A stretch of DNA of 64,000 nucleotides from Altererythrobacter epoxidivorans (GCF_001281485.1 NZ_CP012669.1:124001-188000), one strand, 5' to 3'; shown: positions 42,731 to 52,298, counted from the first letter of the stretch. Translations and numbers: made by a program. The notes: generated by a model not told the origin, from the letters alone.

Positions 42731-44686
42731 ATGACGCGCAACCTGCTCATTTGCGCGGCATTCGACCTTTCCGGCGGATCGCCGGGCGAGGCATGGTTCG
42801 ACAGCTGCTGGCCGCGAATGCGTGACACGCTCTTGCTGGGCAGTGCGGGCGATATCCATGAAGGACGCGTGCTGAAAGCAGCCATTGCACTTCGCGAGGA
42901 CAAGCTGCCCAGCCGTGAACCGCCGAAGGTGTCCCGGCATCTGTTCGAACCGGGTGCCGGCAATTACCATACCTTCGTCCTCGGACGGATCTTCGATAGC
43001 GACGATCTCGCCCGAAAATTGGGATGCGCCAAGTCGTCGTCCGAAGCCGGAATATATGCGTCTGCGTTTGAGCGCTGGGGCGAAGATTGCGACTGGCATC
43101 TGACCGGCGAATATGCCGCCATCCAGTGGTGGCCGGAGGAACGGCGTCTGCGCCTTGCCCGGTCTCCCTTGCGCGCACCGCCACTTCATGTGTGGCGCGA
43201 GGGAAGCAAGTTGATCGTCGGTTCCGTTCCTCGCACAATCTTTGCAGCAGGAATTGATCCGGTCATCGATCAGGAAAGGATGGCCGAATTCGCCCTGTTC
43301 TTCCGCGACCATCCCGAGGAAAGTCTGTTTCGCGGCCTTTCGCGGGTCGCGTGCGGTACGAACAGGTCGATTTCGCCTGACAGCGATCAGGCAAACCGGT
43401 TCTGGGATATTCGCAGCATTCCTCGCTGGACTCCGCGATCCGACGAGGAAGCGCTGGAAGCCGTCATGGTAGCATTCCAGCGAGCTGCTCGCGCGAATCT
43501 CGCCGACGTGTCCGATCCGGCTATTTCGCTATCTGGCGGGCTGGATTCGCAGATTTCTGCCAGTTTCCTGCTGGAAAGCATGAAGCCCGACCAGCGTCTG
43601 CGAAGCTATACCTCAGTGCCAGTCGCGGAATGGCTGCCGCCCGAAGATCATTCACTGGTCTATGACGAGAGCGACCGGGTCAGGGAGCTTGCCGCTATCT
43701 ATCCCGCTCTCGAACCGACGTTCGTTTCGGCCGGAGACAGAACCTTCGGCGAAGGTCTCGACGCCCTGCTGCTGCTGGGCAGCTGGCCGACCTATAATGA
43801 AATGAACATGCACTGGGTGCACGAGATCTACCGCCAGGCAGGACGCGATGGCGCCCGCGTTATCTTCAACGCGGACTTGGGCGATGCAGGAATCAGCTTC
43901 GACGGTTGTGCCGCCCTGGCCGAATGGGCGGTGCGTGGCGATTGGGGGAGGTTCCTACGCGAAATCGGATCTCTGCAAGACGGCCGTTCGTTTTTGCGCA
44001 AGGCTGGCTCGCTGGGGTTGAGGCCGCATGTCCCTGCGAAGCTGCAGGACCAGGCAGACAGGTTTCGGGGACATTACACCTCGCCGTTTGAAAGCTGGTG
44101 CCCGCTCGATCCCCGGCATCCGGAGGTTCAGAAGGCGCTCGAAAGGGCTGCGGCGACGGGTCGTAGTGCGTCCATTCATCCGCCATCCTCGGTCGCATTG
44201 GCGAGGGAGCAGATGATTGCGCCAACGGTTTCGGAAGGGGCGGAATTCAATCAGGCGATGCGCCTCCTTCATGGAGTGGAAACGCGCGACCTGACAGCCT
44301 TCCGCCCGCTGTTCGAACTGGTCGTGTCACTTCCGCCGCACTACTTCCTGCACGATGGTGAGACGAGGTGGCTTGCCCGCCGCATTGCGGAAGGTCGCGT
44401 GCCTTCTTCTGTCTCGACATCGCAATCGACCGGTATCCAGTCTGCCGATTTTCCCGATCGTATCGCGCGCGATGCAGCGCAGGTCAGGGATTTCGTCGTT
44501 CAAGATGTGCCGCGCGGATCTGCGGCGGAACTGATCGATCGTGCACGGATCACCGCGTATCTGGACCGGCATGTCGCTGGGAGCGGGGTCGGATCGCACC
44601 GCTGGCAAAAACTGGTCTGCGCCCTGCCGCGTGGTGCCGCGCTCGCGCGTTTCGCGCAGCATGTTGAGGGTTTCAATGTCGGCTGA
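42731..44686 (+). CDS. asparagine-synthetase-like protein, lasso cyclase (C) type
   Basis: A 651-residue protein with an N-terminal amidotransferase-like domain (GRIFDSDDLARKLG near residue 85) that lacks the catalytic Cys2, so it cannot use glutamine, and a C-terminal synthetase domain with the PPi-loop SGGLDS at residues 268-273. Lasso cyclases have this layout and adenylate the ring-closing side chain. The usual GGDE-like motif is altered here to ADLGDAG near residue 383. The next gene overlaps it by 11 bases. It could also activate another substrate in the cluster. Confidence 0.8.
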   Translation: MTRNLLICAAFDLSGGSPGEAWFDSCWPRMRDTLLLGSAGDIHEGRVLKAAIALREDKLPSREPPKVSRHLFEPGAGNYHTFVLGRIFDSDDLARKLGCAKSSSEAGIYASAFERWGEDCDWHLTGEYAAIQWWPEERRLRLARSPLRAPPLHVWREGSKLIVGSVPRTIFAAGIDPVIDQERMAEFALFFRDHPEESLFRGLSRVACGTNRSISPDSDQANRFWDIRSIPRWTPRSDEEALEAVMVAFQRAARANLADVSDPAISLSGGLDSQISASFLLESMKPDQRLRSYTSVPVAEWLPPEDHSLVYDESDRVRELAAIYPALEPTFVSAGDRTFGEGLDALLLLGSWPTYNEMNMHWVHEIYRQAGRDGARVIFNADLGDAGISFDGCAALAEWAVRGDWGRFLREIGSLQDGRSFLRKAGSLGLRPHVPAKLQDQADRFRGHYTSPFESWCPLDPRHPEVQKALERAAATGRSASIHPPSSVALAREQMIAPTVSEGAEFNQAMRLLHGVETRDLTAFRPLFELVVSLPPHYFLHDGETRWLARRIAEGRVPSSVSTSQSTGIQSADFPDRIARDAAQVRDFVVQDVPRGSAAELIDRARITAYLDRHVAGSGVGSHRWQKLVCALPRGAALARFAQHVEGFNVG

Positions 44687-46391
44687 CCGCGACCTTACGA
44701 GCCGCGAGGTCGTCGCCTTTCTGGCGAGGCAGGTCGAAACGCGCGAGATCGTGGTGCTGCTCGGCCTGATGCTTGTCGCCAGCCTGTCGGAAGGGCTGGG
44801 GCTGGTCCTGCTGATCCCGTTGACGCAGCTGTTCGTTGGGTCCGAAGGCGCGGCGGCTTCAAGCCTGCTTGCCTCACTTGCAGATGCCCCCGTCGCCGCG
44901 CTCCTCGCCGGGTTCGTCGGGCTCGTCAGCTTGCGTGCCGTGATCGTTTTCCTCGTAAACGAACGGCGCCGTGAAATCGGGCTCTCACTGGGAAGAAGGC
45001 TCCGCACACAGGCGCATGCAGCCCTGATGGGCGCAGACTGGCGCTGGTTGTCGCGCCAGCACAGCGGCGATCATGCTTCCCTGGTCATGGCAGAGGCGGA
45101 CCGGGCGGCGGGCCTCGCAGATCACGTGCTTGTCACGTTGACGGGACTGGTAACGGTCGCGATCCTGCTGGTCTCGACTGCGTTGGTGTCATGGCAGGTT
45201 GCAGTTGCGATCCTGCTTTTTGGCGGCGCTGCTTCCCTCCTTTACGCGAACTTTTCGCGCGGGGGACAAGCGGAGGGACGCGCCTATGTCGCGGCCCACG
45301 GCAAGTTGCAGCGACTTGTTACCAATGCCCTGTCACATTTGCGCGCGGCGCGAATTGCGGGGGCGCAGCCAGGCATGGCACGCGATTTCGATACCGCCGT
45401 TAGTGACCTCGCCGCAGTAGAGCAGCGCTATTTTCGGGCCACTCATGCAGTAAACATGCTGTTCCAGATCGGTGCGGCATTTGCCCTCGCCATGTTCGTT
45501 TACGTAACGGTAGAGCTTGCAGCGATCCCGCTCGCATTCGCAATTCCGCTGACTGCGCTCGCTGTCCGACTCGTGCCTTTGCTGGGATCGCTCCAACAGG
45601 CGCGGCGTAGCTGGCAGTTCGACATTGCGGGGCTCGGCTACCTGTTGTCTTCGCTCGAAGACGCGCGGGCACATCCCGACGTCGCCGAGGCCGAGGTCCC
45701 GCCAGTGCATCTATCGCGAGAGCTGGCGCTTAGGGGCGTTACCCTGACCTATCACGGGCGGACCGATGCCGTATTCGAACATTTCGACATGGTGATCCCT
45801 GCCGGAGGAATCATCGCTGTCAGGGGGCAATCGGGTGCCGGCAAGAGCAGCCTTGCCGATCTCGTGTCCGGCCTGATCCGGCCCGACGAGGGCGATCTGT
45901 GCATCGATGGTGTTGCGCTCGGCGATGCACAAAGGGCCTCCTGGCGCAGGCACGTCGCCTATGTCGAGCAGGAGCCCTATCTCACCCCCGGCACGATTGC
46001 GCAGAACATCGCGTGGGGCGCGAGCGACAGTCCAGACCTGCAGGCAATCCGCGATGCCATTACCGCTGCTTCTGCCGAATTCGTCTTCGACTTGCCGCAA
46101 GGTATCGAAACCGAGATGGGCGAGGATGGGCGACTGTTTTCGGGCGGCGAGAAACAGCGCATCGCGCTGGCTCGCGCGTTGCTGGCAAAACCGCAGCTGC
46201 TGATCCTTGACGAAGTAACTGCGGGTCTCGACGCCCGGAATGCCGAGCAGATCGGCGCATCTGTCCGCGCCCTGCGTGGCCGGTGCACCGTCCTGATCCT
46301 ATCGCATGACGAGCGGATGCTGGCGCTGGGCGACGAGGTATTAGACCTCGACGAAGCAAGGTCATTTCGTGCTCCAGAATCCGGGACGTGA
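44676..46391 (+). CDS. ABC transporter, fused permease/ATPase (exporter, lasso D type)
   Basis: A 571-residue half-transporter: six helices in the first 320 residues and a nucleotide-binding domain with Walker A GQSGAGKS, Q-loop YVEQEP, signature FSGGEKQR and Walker B LLILDEVT. Exporters of this form export the finished peptide and give immunity in lasso clusters. The start ATG at 44676 follows TTGAGGG and lies inside the cyclase gene, implying coupling. Confidence 0.9.
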   Translation: MSADRDLTSREVVAFLARQVETREIVVLLGLMLVASLSEGLGLVLLIPLTQLFVGSEGAAASSLLASLADAPVAALLAGFVGLVSLRAVIVFLVNERRREIGLSLGRRLRTQAHAALMGADWRWLSRQHSGDHASLVMAEADRAAGLADHVLVTLTGLVTVAILLVSTALVSWQVAVAILLFGGAASLLYANFSRGGQAEGRAYVAAHGKLQRLVTNALSHLRAARIAGAQPGMARDFDTAVSDLAAVEQRYFRATHAVNMLFQIGAAFALAMFVYVTVELAAIPLAFAIPLTALAVRLVPLLGSLQQARRSWQFDIAGLGYLLSSLEDARAHPDVAEAEVPPVHLSRELALRGVTLTYHGRTDAVFEHFDMVIPAGGIIAVRGQSGAGKSSLADLVSGLIRPDEGDLCIDGVALGDAQRASWRRHVAYVEQEPYLTPGTIAQNIAWGASDSPDLQAIRDAITAASAEFVFDLPQGIETEMGEDGRLFSGGEKQRIALARALLAKPQLLILDEVTAGLDARNAEQIGASVRALRGRCTVLILSHDERMLALGDEVLDLDEARSFRAPESGT

Positions 46392-47601
46392 TGTGACGAG
46401 CGCGAAGGCCAGAACGGCGCTGCTCCGATGTCTCGCCAATCCAGACAGCGAATTGGCGGCGTGGGTTAATGGCTTCGACGCGGCTGAATGGAGCGAGTTG
46501 ATCGACCTCGCGATCATGAGCAGGACGCAGTCGATACTCAGGCATTGCATCATGCGGTCCGGGCTTGCCGATCCCATGCCTTACGCTGTGGCTGCAAAAC
46601 TGGAAGGCGCAGATCGCGAAGCGGCGCTCGTCTCACTGGCGCAGGGGCGGCAGGCCGTGCAGACAGTGCGCTCCTTGCACGAGGCCGGGTTCGCCCCGAT
46701 CGCGCTGAAGGGTGCGGCTTTGGCCTACGGATATTATCCCGTTCCTGCGCTGCGGCAGATGCGCGATATCGATCTCCTGCTTCCTGCGGACCAAGCTATT
46801 GAGGCGCGCGCCCTGCTGCTCGGTCATGGGTTTCGCCCACATCCGAACGCAGCGCGGTACGGTCTCGAAAAAGGGCACCAGCTGCCCGAGCTCTACCATC
46901 CCGAAAGCGGTCTTCTCGTCGAGATCCATCACCGGCTCGGCCCGCCGGAATGGAAGGGTGAAACCTTGCTTCGGGACAGGGTGTTCGAGAGTGACGCGAC
47001 GATATGCATTCTCGGTGAAATTATCCGAGTGCCGGATGCTGCATCCAATCTGCTCCATTTGGCAGAGCACGCCACGCTGCATCACCTGTTCGCAAACGGA
47101 CCGGTCATTCTGACTGACCTGCACTACCTTCATGCAAGCGGAAAGGTGGACTGGGGTGCCGTTTCGAGGCTGGCACCCGAACTCGGGCTCGAGCGTTCGC
47201 TGTCTTTGCTGGCGGCAATTGCAGGGCGAAATGGCGCGCAGTGGCCGGAGGCGATGTCGTCGATAGATCGATCGATTTCTCACGAGCTTGCAGCGGCTGC
47301 GGTCGATGCAATGTTGTCGAGCGAAGAGACGCACCGCCAGCAGGCGCAACTGGCTCGCCAGAATGCCCGCAAGGAACTGGCTCTCATTAGGGCACTCAAA
47401 CCCGATCCAACCGAACTGGCCCGTATCGGAGGGCACGATCCGGCCAGTGCCAGCCGCTGGTTCGGCTATCCCCGCTGGCTGGTGGAGAAGGGTGGTCGCT
47501 ACCTGCGTAGCCGCTTCAATCGATCCACACCTGCCAAACAAGCCCGTCGAGCGGCGCTGGCAGGGTGGTTGCACGGTGAAGAACTTCCCCCCGGCGCTTG
47601 A
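46369..47601 (+). CDS. nucleotidyltransferase family protein (RiPP tailoring)
   Basis: A protein of about 410 residues with the Nucleotidyltransf_5 fold: FAPIALKGAALAYGYYPVPALRQMRDIDLLLP contains the G-x2-L and D-x-D pair that binds metal, near residue 135, and HPESGLLVEIHHRLGPPEW follows. It starts at a GTG at 46369, with a GTG at 46393 as an alternative, and overlaps the ABC gene. Relatives sit next to HprK-like kinases in lasso clusters, where they are proposed to modify the peptide. Confidence 0.8.
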   Translation: MLQNPGRDVTSAKARTALLRCLANPDSELAAWVNGFDAAEWSELIDLAIMSRTQSILRHCIMRSGLADPMPYAVAAKLEGADREAALVSLAQGRQAVQTVRSLHEAGFAPIALKGAALAYGYYPVPALRQMRDIDLLLPADQAIEARALLLGHGFRPHPNAARYGLEKGHQLPELYHPESGLLVEIHHRLGPPEWKGETLLRDRVFESDATICILGEIIRVPDAASNLLHLAEHATLHHLFANGPVILTDLHYLHASGKVDWGAVSRLAPELGLERSLSLLAAIAGRNGAQWPEAMSSIDRSISHELAAAAVDAMLSSEETHRQQAQLARQNARKELALIRALKPDPTELARIGGHDPASASRWFGYPRWLVEKGGRYLRSRFNRSTPAKQARRAALAGWLHGEELPPGA

Positions 47602-47734
47602 TCGCCGATGGCGCCTGCGGCAACGCGCGATAGTGCTTTTGCAGGCTGGCGTTTCCATTGGCGATGCCCTGCAAATATCGGTGATCAGGGTCCAATGGGC
47701 GACCGCGAAATAGCGGCAATGTCCGGAGCAAAGC

Positions 47735-49183
47735 GTGCGTCTTGCCACGAACAGCCTGTACAGCCTTGCCAGCCAGGTGCTGCCGCTGTTCGTGAGCCTT
47801 GCGACGATACCCCTATTCGTCACCGAACTAGGACCTGCTCGCTATGGCGCGCTCGCCATCATCTGGGTCCTCTTGGGATATTTCGGGGCGGCCGATTTCG
47901 GCATCAGCCGGGCAACTGCCCAGCGCATCGCATCTGATACGGACGGCGATGACCAGAGAAAGGCGCAGGCGATCTGGTCGGCCTTCCTGCTTGTGGGTGC
48001 ATTCGGGGTTGTCGCCGGTGTGGTCGCCTGGGTTGCCGGAGTGGTCTATTTCGGCGACGCATTCGAGGCGTCCGATGCGCTGACCGATGAACTGGCGGTG
48101 GCGGCATGGCTGCTAGTGCCCAACATCATCCTTGCGGCCGCCGCCGGAGTGGCATCGGGTGCTCTGCTGGGTAGCGAGAGGTTCCGCCTGCTGGCGATCG
48201 GTACAGTCCTTTCCCAGACCATGTCGCAGATCATTCCGCTCGCCGTCGCAATGGCTTCCCAAGAAACAATGGCTGATTTGCTGACCGGCATTCTGGCCGG
48301 ACGGGCAATCGGCGCGCTGTTCCTTTTTGCGGCCGTGGCAAAGGTATTCCTACTCGGGCACAGGATCTCTGCGGTCCGCGCCGAGATGAAAGGGCTGCTG
48401 AAATATGGTTCCTGGGTCATGGTCAGCTCATTGGTGTCGCCCTTCATGGTCACGGCCGACCGGATAGTGATCGGCGCAGTATTGGGCGCGGTCGCGGTGG
48501 CTGCCTATGCGATACCATTCCAGGTAGCCTATCGGACGCTCGCGCTGCCAATCGCCTTGTCGCAGGCGCTGTTTCCTCGCCTTGCCGCCTCGGACGACGA
48601 GGGAGCATCGCGCCTCAATCGCGATTTCGCGGTGTTCACCGCGTTGAGCTTCACGCCGGTCATCGCGGGTTTGATCGTGCTGTCTGGACCTCTGCTGAAA
48701 CTGTGGCTGGGTGCGGCGCTCGATCCCCGGTCCATAATTGTCGGCCAGATCCTGCTCGCCGGCTTCTGGATCAATGCTGTCGCGCAGGTGCCGTTCAACT
48801 ATCTCCAGGCGCGGGGGAATACTCGATTTACCGGCATCCTTCACCTCGCCGAGTTGCCGCTTTACCTGTTGCTTCTCGCTGGCCTTGGCTACGAATTTGG
48901 TCTGGCCGGTTTTGCCACAGCCTTCGCCCTTCGCTGCCTGATCGATGCCGCTGCGCTGTTCGTGCGGTCAGGGTTGATCGACAATGGCACGATGTCGAGG
49001 CTTGCCTTGCCGGCCATGGTGGTCGCCGTAGCATTGGCCATCGCGACAGGGCTGGAATTATCGGCTTTTGCGAGCTTCACCCTGGCTGCGATGGTCGTCG
49101 GGGCGAGCGCGGTGACCGCATGGACTTTCATGCCGGACCTGCTGCGCAGCCAGATCAAGCAGCTTGTCCGGAGCAAGGCGTAG
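47735..49183 (+). CDS. polysaccharide flippase (Wzx-like, MVF/MATE fold)
   Basis: A 482-residue membrane protein with about fourteen helices. The N terminus (NSLYSLASQVLPLFVSLATIP, then TELGPARYGALAI) and the FGISRATAQRIASD region are those of O-antigen or exopolysaccharide flippases, which turn lipid-linked sugar units to the periplasmic face. The start is a GTG at 47735 with GGAG upstream. It opens the run of polysaccharide genes. Confidence 0.9.
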   Translation: MRLATNSLYSLASQVLPLFVSLATIPLFVTELGPARYGALAIIWVLLGYFGAADFGISRATAQRIASDTDGDDQRKAQAIWSAFLLVGAFGVVAGVVAWVAGVVYFGDAFEASDALTDELAVAAWLLVPNIILAAAAGVASGALLGSERFRLLAIGTVLSQTMSQIIPLAVAMASQETMADLLTGILAGRAIGALFLFAAVAKVFLLGHRISAVRAEMKGLLKYGSWVMVSSLVSPFMVTADRIVIGAVLGAVAVAAYAIPFQVAYRTLALPIALSQALFPRLAASDDEGASRLNRDFAVFTALSFTPVIAGLIVLSGPLLKLWLGAALDPRSIIVGQILLAGFWINAVAQVPFNYLQARGNTRFTGILHLAELPLYLLLLAGLGYEFGLAGFATAFALRCLIDAAALFVRSGLIDNGTMSRLALPAMVVAVALAIATGLELSAFASFTLAAMVVGASAVTAWTFMPDLLRSQIKQLVRSKA

Positions 49184-49186
49184 GGC

Positions 49187-50182
49187 ATGGCGGGCAACCG
49201 GATCGCATCTGTCGATGGACTTCGCGCTATCGCCTTGGGGCTAGTTCTCGGCGCGCATGCGGCGCCGCAAGTCATGCCCAGCGGCGGTGTCGGCGTCGAC
49301 CTTTTCTTCGTCATCAGCGGCTTTGTGATCACGCGGCATCTGTACGAAGAGAAGCCGGCTTTCAGGCGCTTCTTCCTCAATCGAATTCTCAGGCTCTGGC
49401 CTGCTTCGATGCTGGTGCTCGGCTTTGTCGTGCTGCTCCTGTGGGCGGGATATGATTACGCGACCCCGACCGGGCTGATCGCCTCGCTCACCGGCTGGAT
49501 GAACTGGGCGCGCGCATTCGACATGGTGCCGGGTTACGGCGGCAGGCTGGGCCATTACTGGAGCCTGGGCGTCGAAGAGCAGTTTTACCTTATCTGGCCC
49601 GCGCTGCTCGCCTTGGTCCTTGCAGGCAGGCGTAATCCAGTCGTTCTGCTGCTCGCAATCATTGCCGCCGTGACCGTGTGGCGTGTGGTTCTGTTTTTTG
49701 ACGGGGCGAGCGGGATGCGCATTTACAACGGCCTCGACACACGCGCCGATGCGCTGGCCATCGGTTGCTTGCTCTATTTCGTCAAATGGCGGGCTTCGAT
49801 AATATTGGGGGTCGCGGCGCTGGCGGGATTGCTAGTCTTGGCGCTGATTCCCGCAGAACTAGGTTCGGCTTACGACCTTGCACGCTATTCGATCGTCGGC
49901 GGTTTGAGCTTTATTGCCGTCGGTGCTGCGGCGAGTGGTGGCGGCATGCGCAATTCCCTGCTGGCAGCGGCACCGGTTCACTGGATGGGCCGCAGGTCAT
50001 ACGCGATCTACCTGTGGCACTACCCGGTTATCGGCCTTGCCAGCGCGATTGGCGTTGCCGCGGGTGTGAGGGGAGCGGTCTATGTCGGGGCGGCCATAAT
50101 CGTATCGCTTGTCGCGGCGGAACTGACCTATCGTCTGGTCGAAAGACCGATAGACAGATGGCGTCATTCAAGGCTTGGTTGA
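49187..50182 (+). CDS. membrane acyltransferase, OafA/YrhL family
   Basis: A 331-residue acyltransferase-3 protein with ten helices: NRIASVDGLRAIALGLVLGAHA carries the conserved arginine-His dyad region; GVGVDLFFVISGFVITRHLYEE and SLGVEEQFYLIWPALLALV follow. Such proteins acetylate sugar residues. It starts three bases after the flippase stop, and a glycosyltransferase gene follows closely. Confidence 0.95.
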   Translation: MAGNRIASVDGLRAIALGLVLGAHAAPQVMPSGGVGVDLFFVISGFVITRHLYEEKPAFRRFFLNRILRLWPASMLVLGFVVLLLWAGYDYATPTGLIASLTGWMNWARAFDMVPGYGGRLGHYWSLGVEEQFYLIWPALLALVLAGRRNPVVLLLAIIAAVTVWRVVLFFDGASGMRIYNGLDTRADALAIGCLLYFVKWRASIILGVAALAGLLVLALIPAELGSAYDLARYSIVGGLSFIAVGAAASGGGMRNSLLAAAPVHWMGRRSYAIYLWHYPVIGLASAIGVAAGVRGAVYVGAAIIVSLVAAELTYRLVERPIDRWRHSRLG

Positions 50183-50186
50183 AGGA

Positions 50187-50954
50187 ATGACGACCTCCGG
50201 CCAGTTCTGCGCCATTGCAGCAGTCAACGATGATGCAATTGCCGCTGCCTGCCTTCGTCGATCGCCGGACATCGCCGAAGGCAGTCTGTCGCTGCACGAA
50301 ATCGGCGGCGCAGAATCGATGGGCGCGGCCTACAATCGGGGTCTCGCGGGGACGGACGCACCCTATGTGGTACTGCTCCATCAGGATGTTTACTTGCCGG
50401 AGGGATGGCTTGCGCGCGCGGCAAAGGAAATCGGGCGACTGGAAAGCGCTCATCCGGATTGGGCGGTGGCTGGCGTCTATGGCCTGACGACCGACGGCAG
50501 GCACGCTGGCCGCGTCTGGGACGCGGTCTTCGGTCACGAATTGACGTCGTCCGTCCGGCTTCCGGCAGAAGTCCAGTCGCTCGACGAGCTCTTGCTCATC
50601 GTCAGGCGGGATCGTTTCGCAGGTTTCGACCCGAACCTGCCCAGCTTCCACCTCTATGGGACCGATGCTGTGCAAAGTGCGCTGCAATCCGGGTATGGGG
50701 CCTTCGCCTTGGACCTGCCGGTAGTGCATAACAACCGTCCTATCGAATCGCTGGGAGGCGGCTATGCGGATGCCTACCGCTACATGCAGGCGAAATGGGC
50801 GGATCGGCTGCCAATCGCGACATCGGTGTGCACGCTTAGCCGCAACCCGTGGCATCTCGCGCGGGTTCGCCTGCGCCGTTGGCGTGCGAAGGTCGAACGT
50901 GGCGGATTGCTCGGCGATGCCCGCGATTTTGCGCGGAAGGCTGGCTATGAATGA
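50187..50954 (+). CDS. glycosyltransferase-like protein
   Basis: A 255-residue protein with a GT-A-like beginning (AESMGAAYNRGLAGTDAPYVVLLHQDVYLPEGW). The HQD acid pair takes the place of the DxD of GT2 proteins, as in the glycosyltransferase-like family 5 group. GLTTDGRHAGRVWD and the FHLYGTDAVQ block follow. GAAGGA precedes the ATG at 50187. It probably transfers a sugar in repeat-unit assembly, but the substrate is unknown. Confidence 0.75.
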   Translation: MTTSGQFCAIAAVNDDAIAAACLRRSPDIAEGSLSLHEIGGAESMGAAYNRGLAGTDAPYVVLLHQDVYLPEGWLARAAKEIGRLESAHPDWAVAGVYGLTTDGRHAGRVWDAVFGHELTSSVRLPAEVQSLDELLLIVRRDRFAGFDPNLPSFHLYGTDAVQSALQSGYGAFALDLPVVHNNRPIESLGGGYADAYRYMQAKWADRLPIATSVCTLSRNPWHLARVRLRRWRAKVERGGLLGDARDFARKAGYE

Positions 50955-50972
50955 CCGCAGGCGCTGCGCGGC

Positions 50973-52298
50973 GTGACCGGCGCTATTTCCGAAGCCAGCC
51001 CACCGGCAGAGGCGCAACCGGGCGAAGCAGGCAGGTTGCGTGACGATGTGGCCCGGTTGCTGCCGCTGGCGATCCTGACCTATTCCTATCTCCTGTTCCC
51101 CCCCGAAACGCGATTTGCTGCAGAGACGCTAGCGCTGCCGCTCTACCGCATCGCTATTATCGTATTCGCCTATCCGGCTGCGGCGCGGTTCATCCGCGGC
51201 GAGGTACGGATGCAGCTTCCCGATTTCCTTGTCCTCGCGGCAGCGGGGTGGATGATCGTGTCATTCCTTGCCGTTTACAGTGTCGGTGAAGGCCTCATCC
51301 GTTCGGGGGCGATCGTCATCGACACTGCCGGTGCCTATTTCGTCGCGCGATCGTCGGTACAGAACCTGACCGATTTGCGGCGGCTGCTGGTGATCCTGGC
51401 GCCGGGGCTCGCCTTTGCAGGGGCGACCATGTTCCTGGAAAGCATTTCCCGCGAAGTCTTTTATCGCCCGATGTTTGCAGGACTGCTCGGGCCGCTGCCC
51501 TTGTTTGCGGCGGGCGAGGTCGTCGGCACGATGGATACAGCGGCGCAACTGAGGCTGGGTTTGGCGCGAGGGCTGGGGCCTTTCTCGCACCAGATCCTTG
51601 GTGGCTCGATCCTTGCCAGCGTGTTTGCGCTCTATGCCCTTAGCCGGCTTAGGTCGTGGCCGCGATGGGCCGGACTTCTTGCGGCGGTCTGCGGGTTCTT
51701 TTCACTATCGTCTGCGGCCATTCTCGGATTGCTATTTGCGGCCGGAATGATTGTCACCGACCGGGTGCGGGCCATGGTCAGAGGCGCGAACTGGTATCTT
51801 ATCCTTGCTGCATACGCCCTTGGTGCGCTCGCCCTGCAGGTCTTCTCGGAGAGCGGACTGATTAATCTCATCTCGCGCTTGACGCTCAATCCGCAGACCG
51901 CGTTCTATCGCCAGTTGATCTGGCAATACGGCTGGCAGGCTGTGTTGGAGCATCCGCTTGTCGGGCTAGGCTACGGGCAACATGACCGTCCGCAATGGCT
52001 GGGGCCCAGTGTCGATGCGCACTTCCTCGCCCTTGCGATCCGGCACGGCGTGCTGGTCCCAATACTCCTGATGACAGCCGTTATCGTCATAATGGTTGTT
52101 CTCGGACGATCGGTCGCGCGATCGCGCGGGATGGATCGCGACCTGCTGTTCGGCGTCAACGTTACCATCGCGATGCTTTTCACATTGTCGATGACGGTGA
52201 TGTTCTTTTCCGAAGCGAACATCTGGTTCATGTCGATGATCGCGGTTGGTGCATCGCTCGCCTATGCGCCGATTACTCCTGCCGTCAGCAAAGATTGA
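50973..52298 (+). CDS. O-antigen/exopolysaccharide polymerase, Wzy-like
   Basis: A 441-residue membrane protein of ten or eleven helices. LGPFSHQILGGSILASVFALYAL and, near the end, HPLVGLGYGQHDRPQW with a later DAHFLALAIRHGVLVP are the O-antigen polymerase loop marks. It uses a GTG start at 50973. Its stop shares one base with the next ATG (TGATG). It is less like its partner at 39479 than two copies would be, so the two may act on different products. Confidence 0.82.
   Translation: MTGAISEASPPAEAQPGEAGRLRDDVARLLPLAILTYSYLLFPPETRFAAETLALPLYRIAIIVFAYPAAARFIRGEVRMQLPDFLVLAAAGWMIVSFLAVYSVGEGLIRSGAIVIDTAGAYFVARSSVQNLTDLRRLLVILAPGLAFAGATMFLESISREVFYRPMFAGLLGPLPLFAAGEVVGTMDTAAQLRLGLARGLGPFSHQILGGSILASVFALYALSRLRSWPRWAGLLAAVCGFFSLSSAAILGLLFAAGMIVTDRVRAMVRGANWYLILAAYALGALALQVFSESGLINLISRLTLNPQTAFYRQLIWQYGWQAVLEHPLVGLGYGQHDRPQWLGPSVDAHFLALAIRHGVLVPILLMTAVIVIMVVLGRSVARSRGMDRDLLFGVNVTIAMLFTLSMTVMFFSEANIWFMSMIAVGASLAYAPITPAVSKD

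Noticed and set aside
47577..47717. Small forward frame after the nucleotidyltransferase
   Set aside because: About 45 codons with no family match and not long enough for B2; too weak to call.
46633..47823. Reverse-strand frame opposite the nucleotidyltransferase, considered as a missing B2 peptidase
   Set aside because: No Cys/His/Asp triad in the B2 pattern and it is fully antisense to a good gene.
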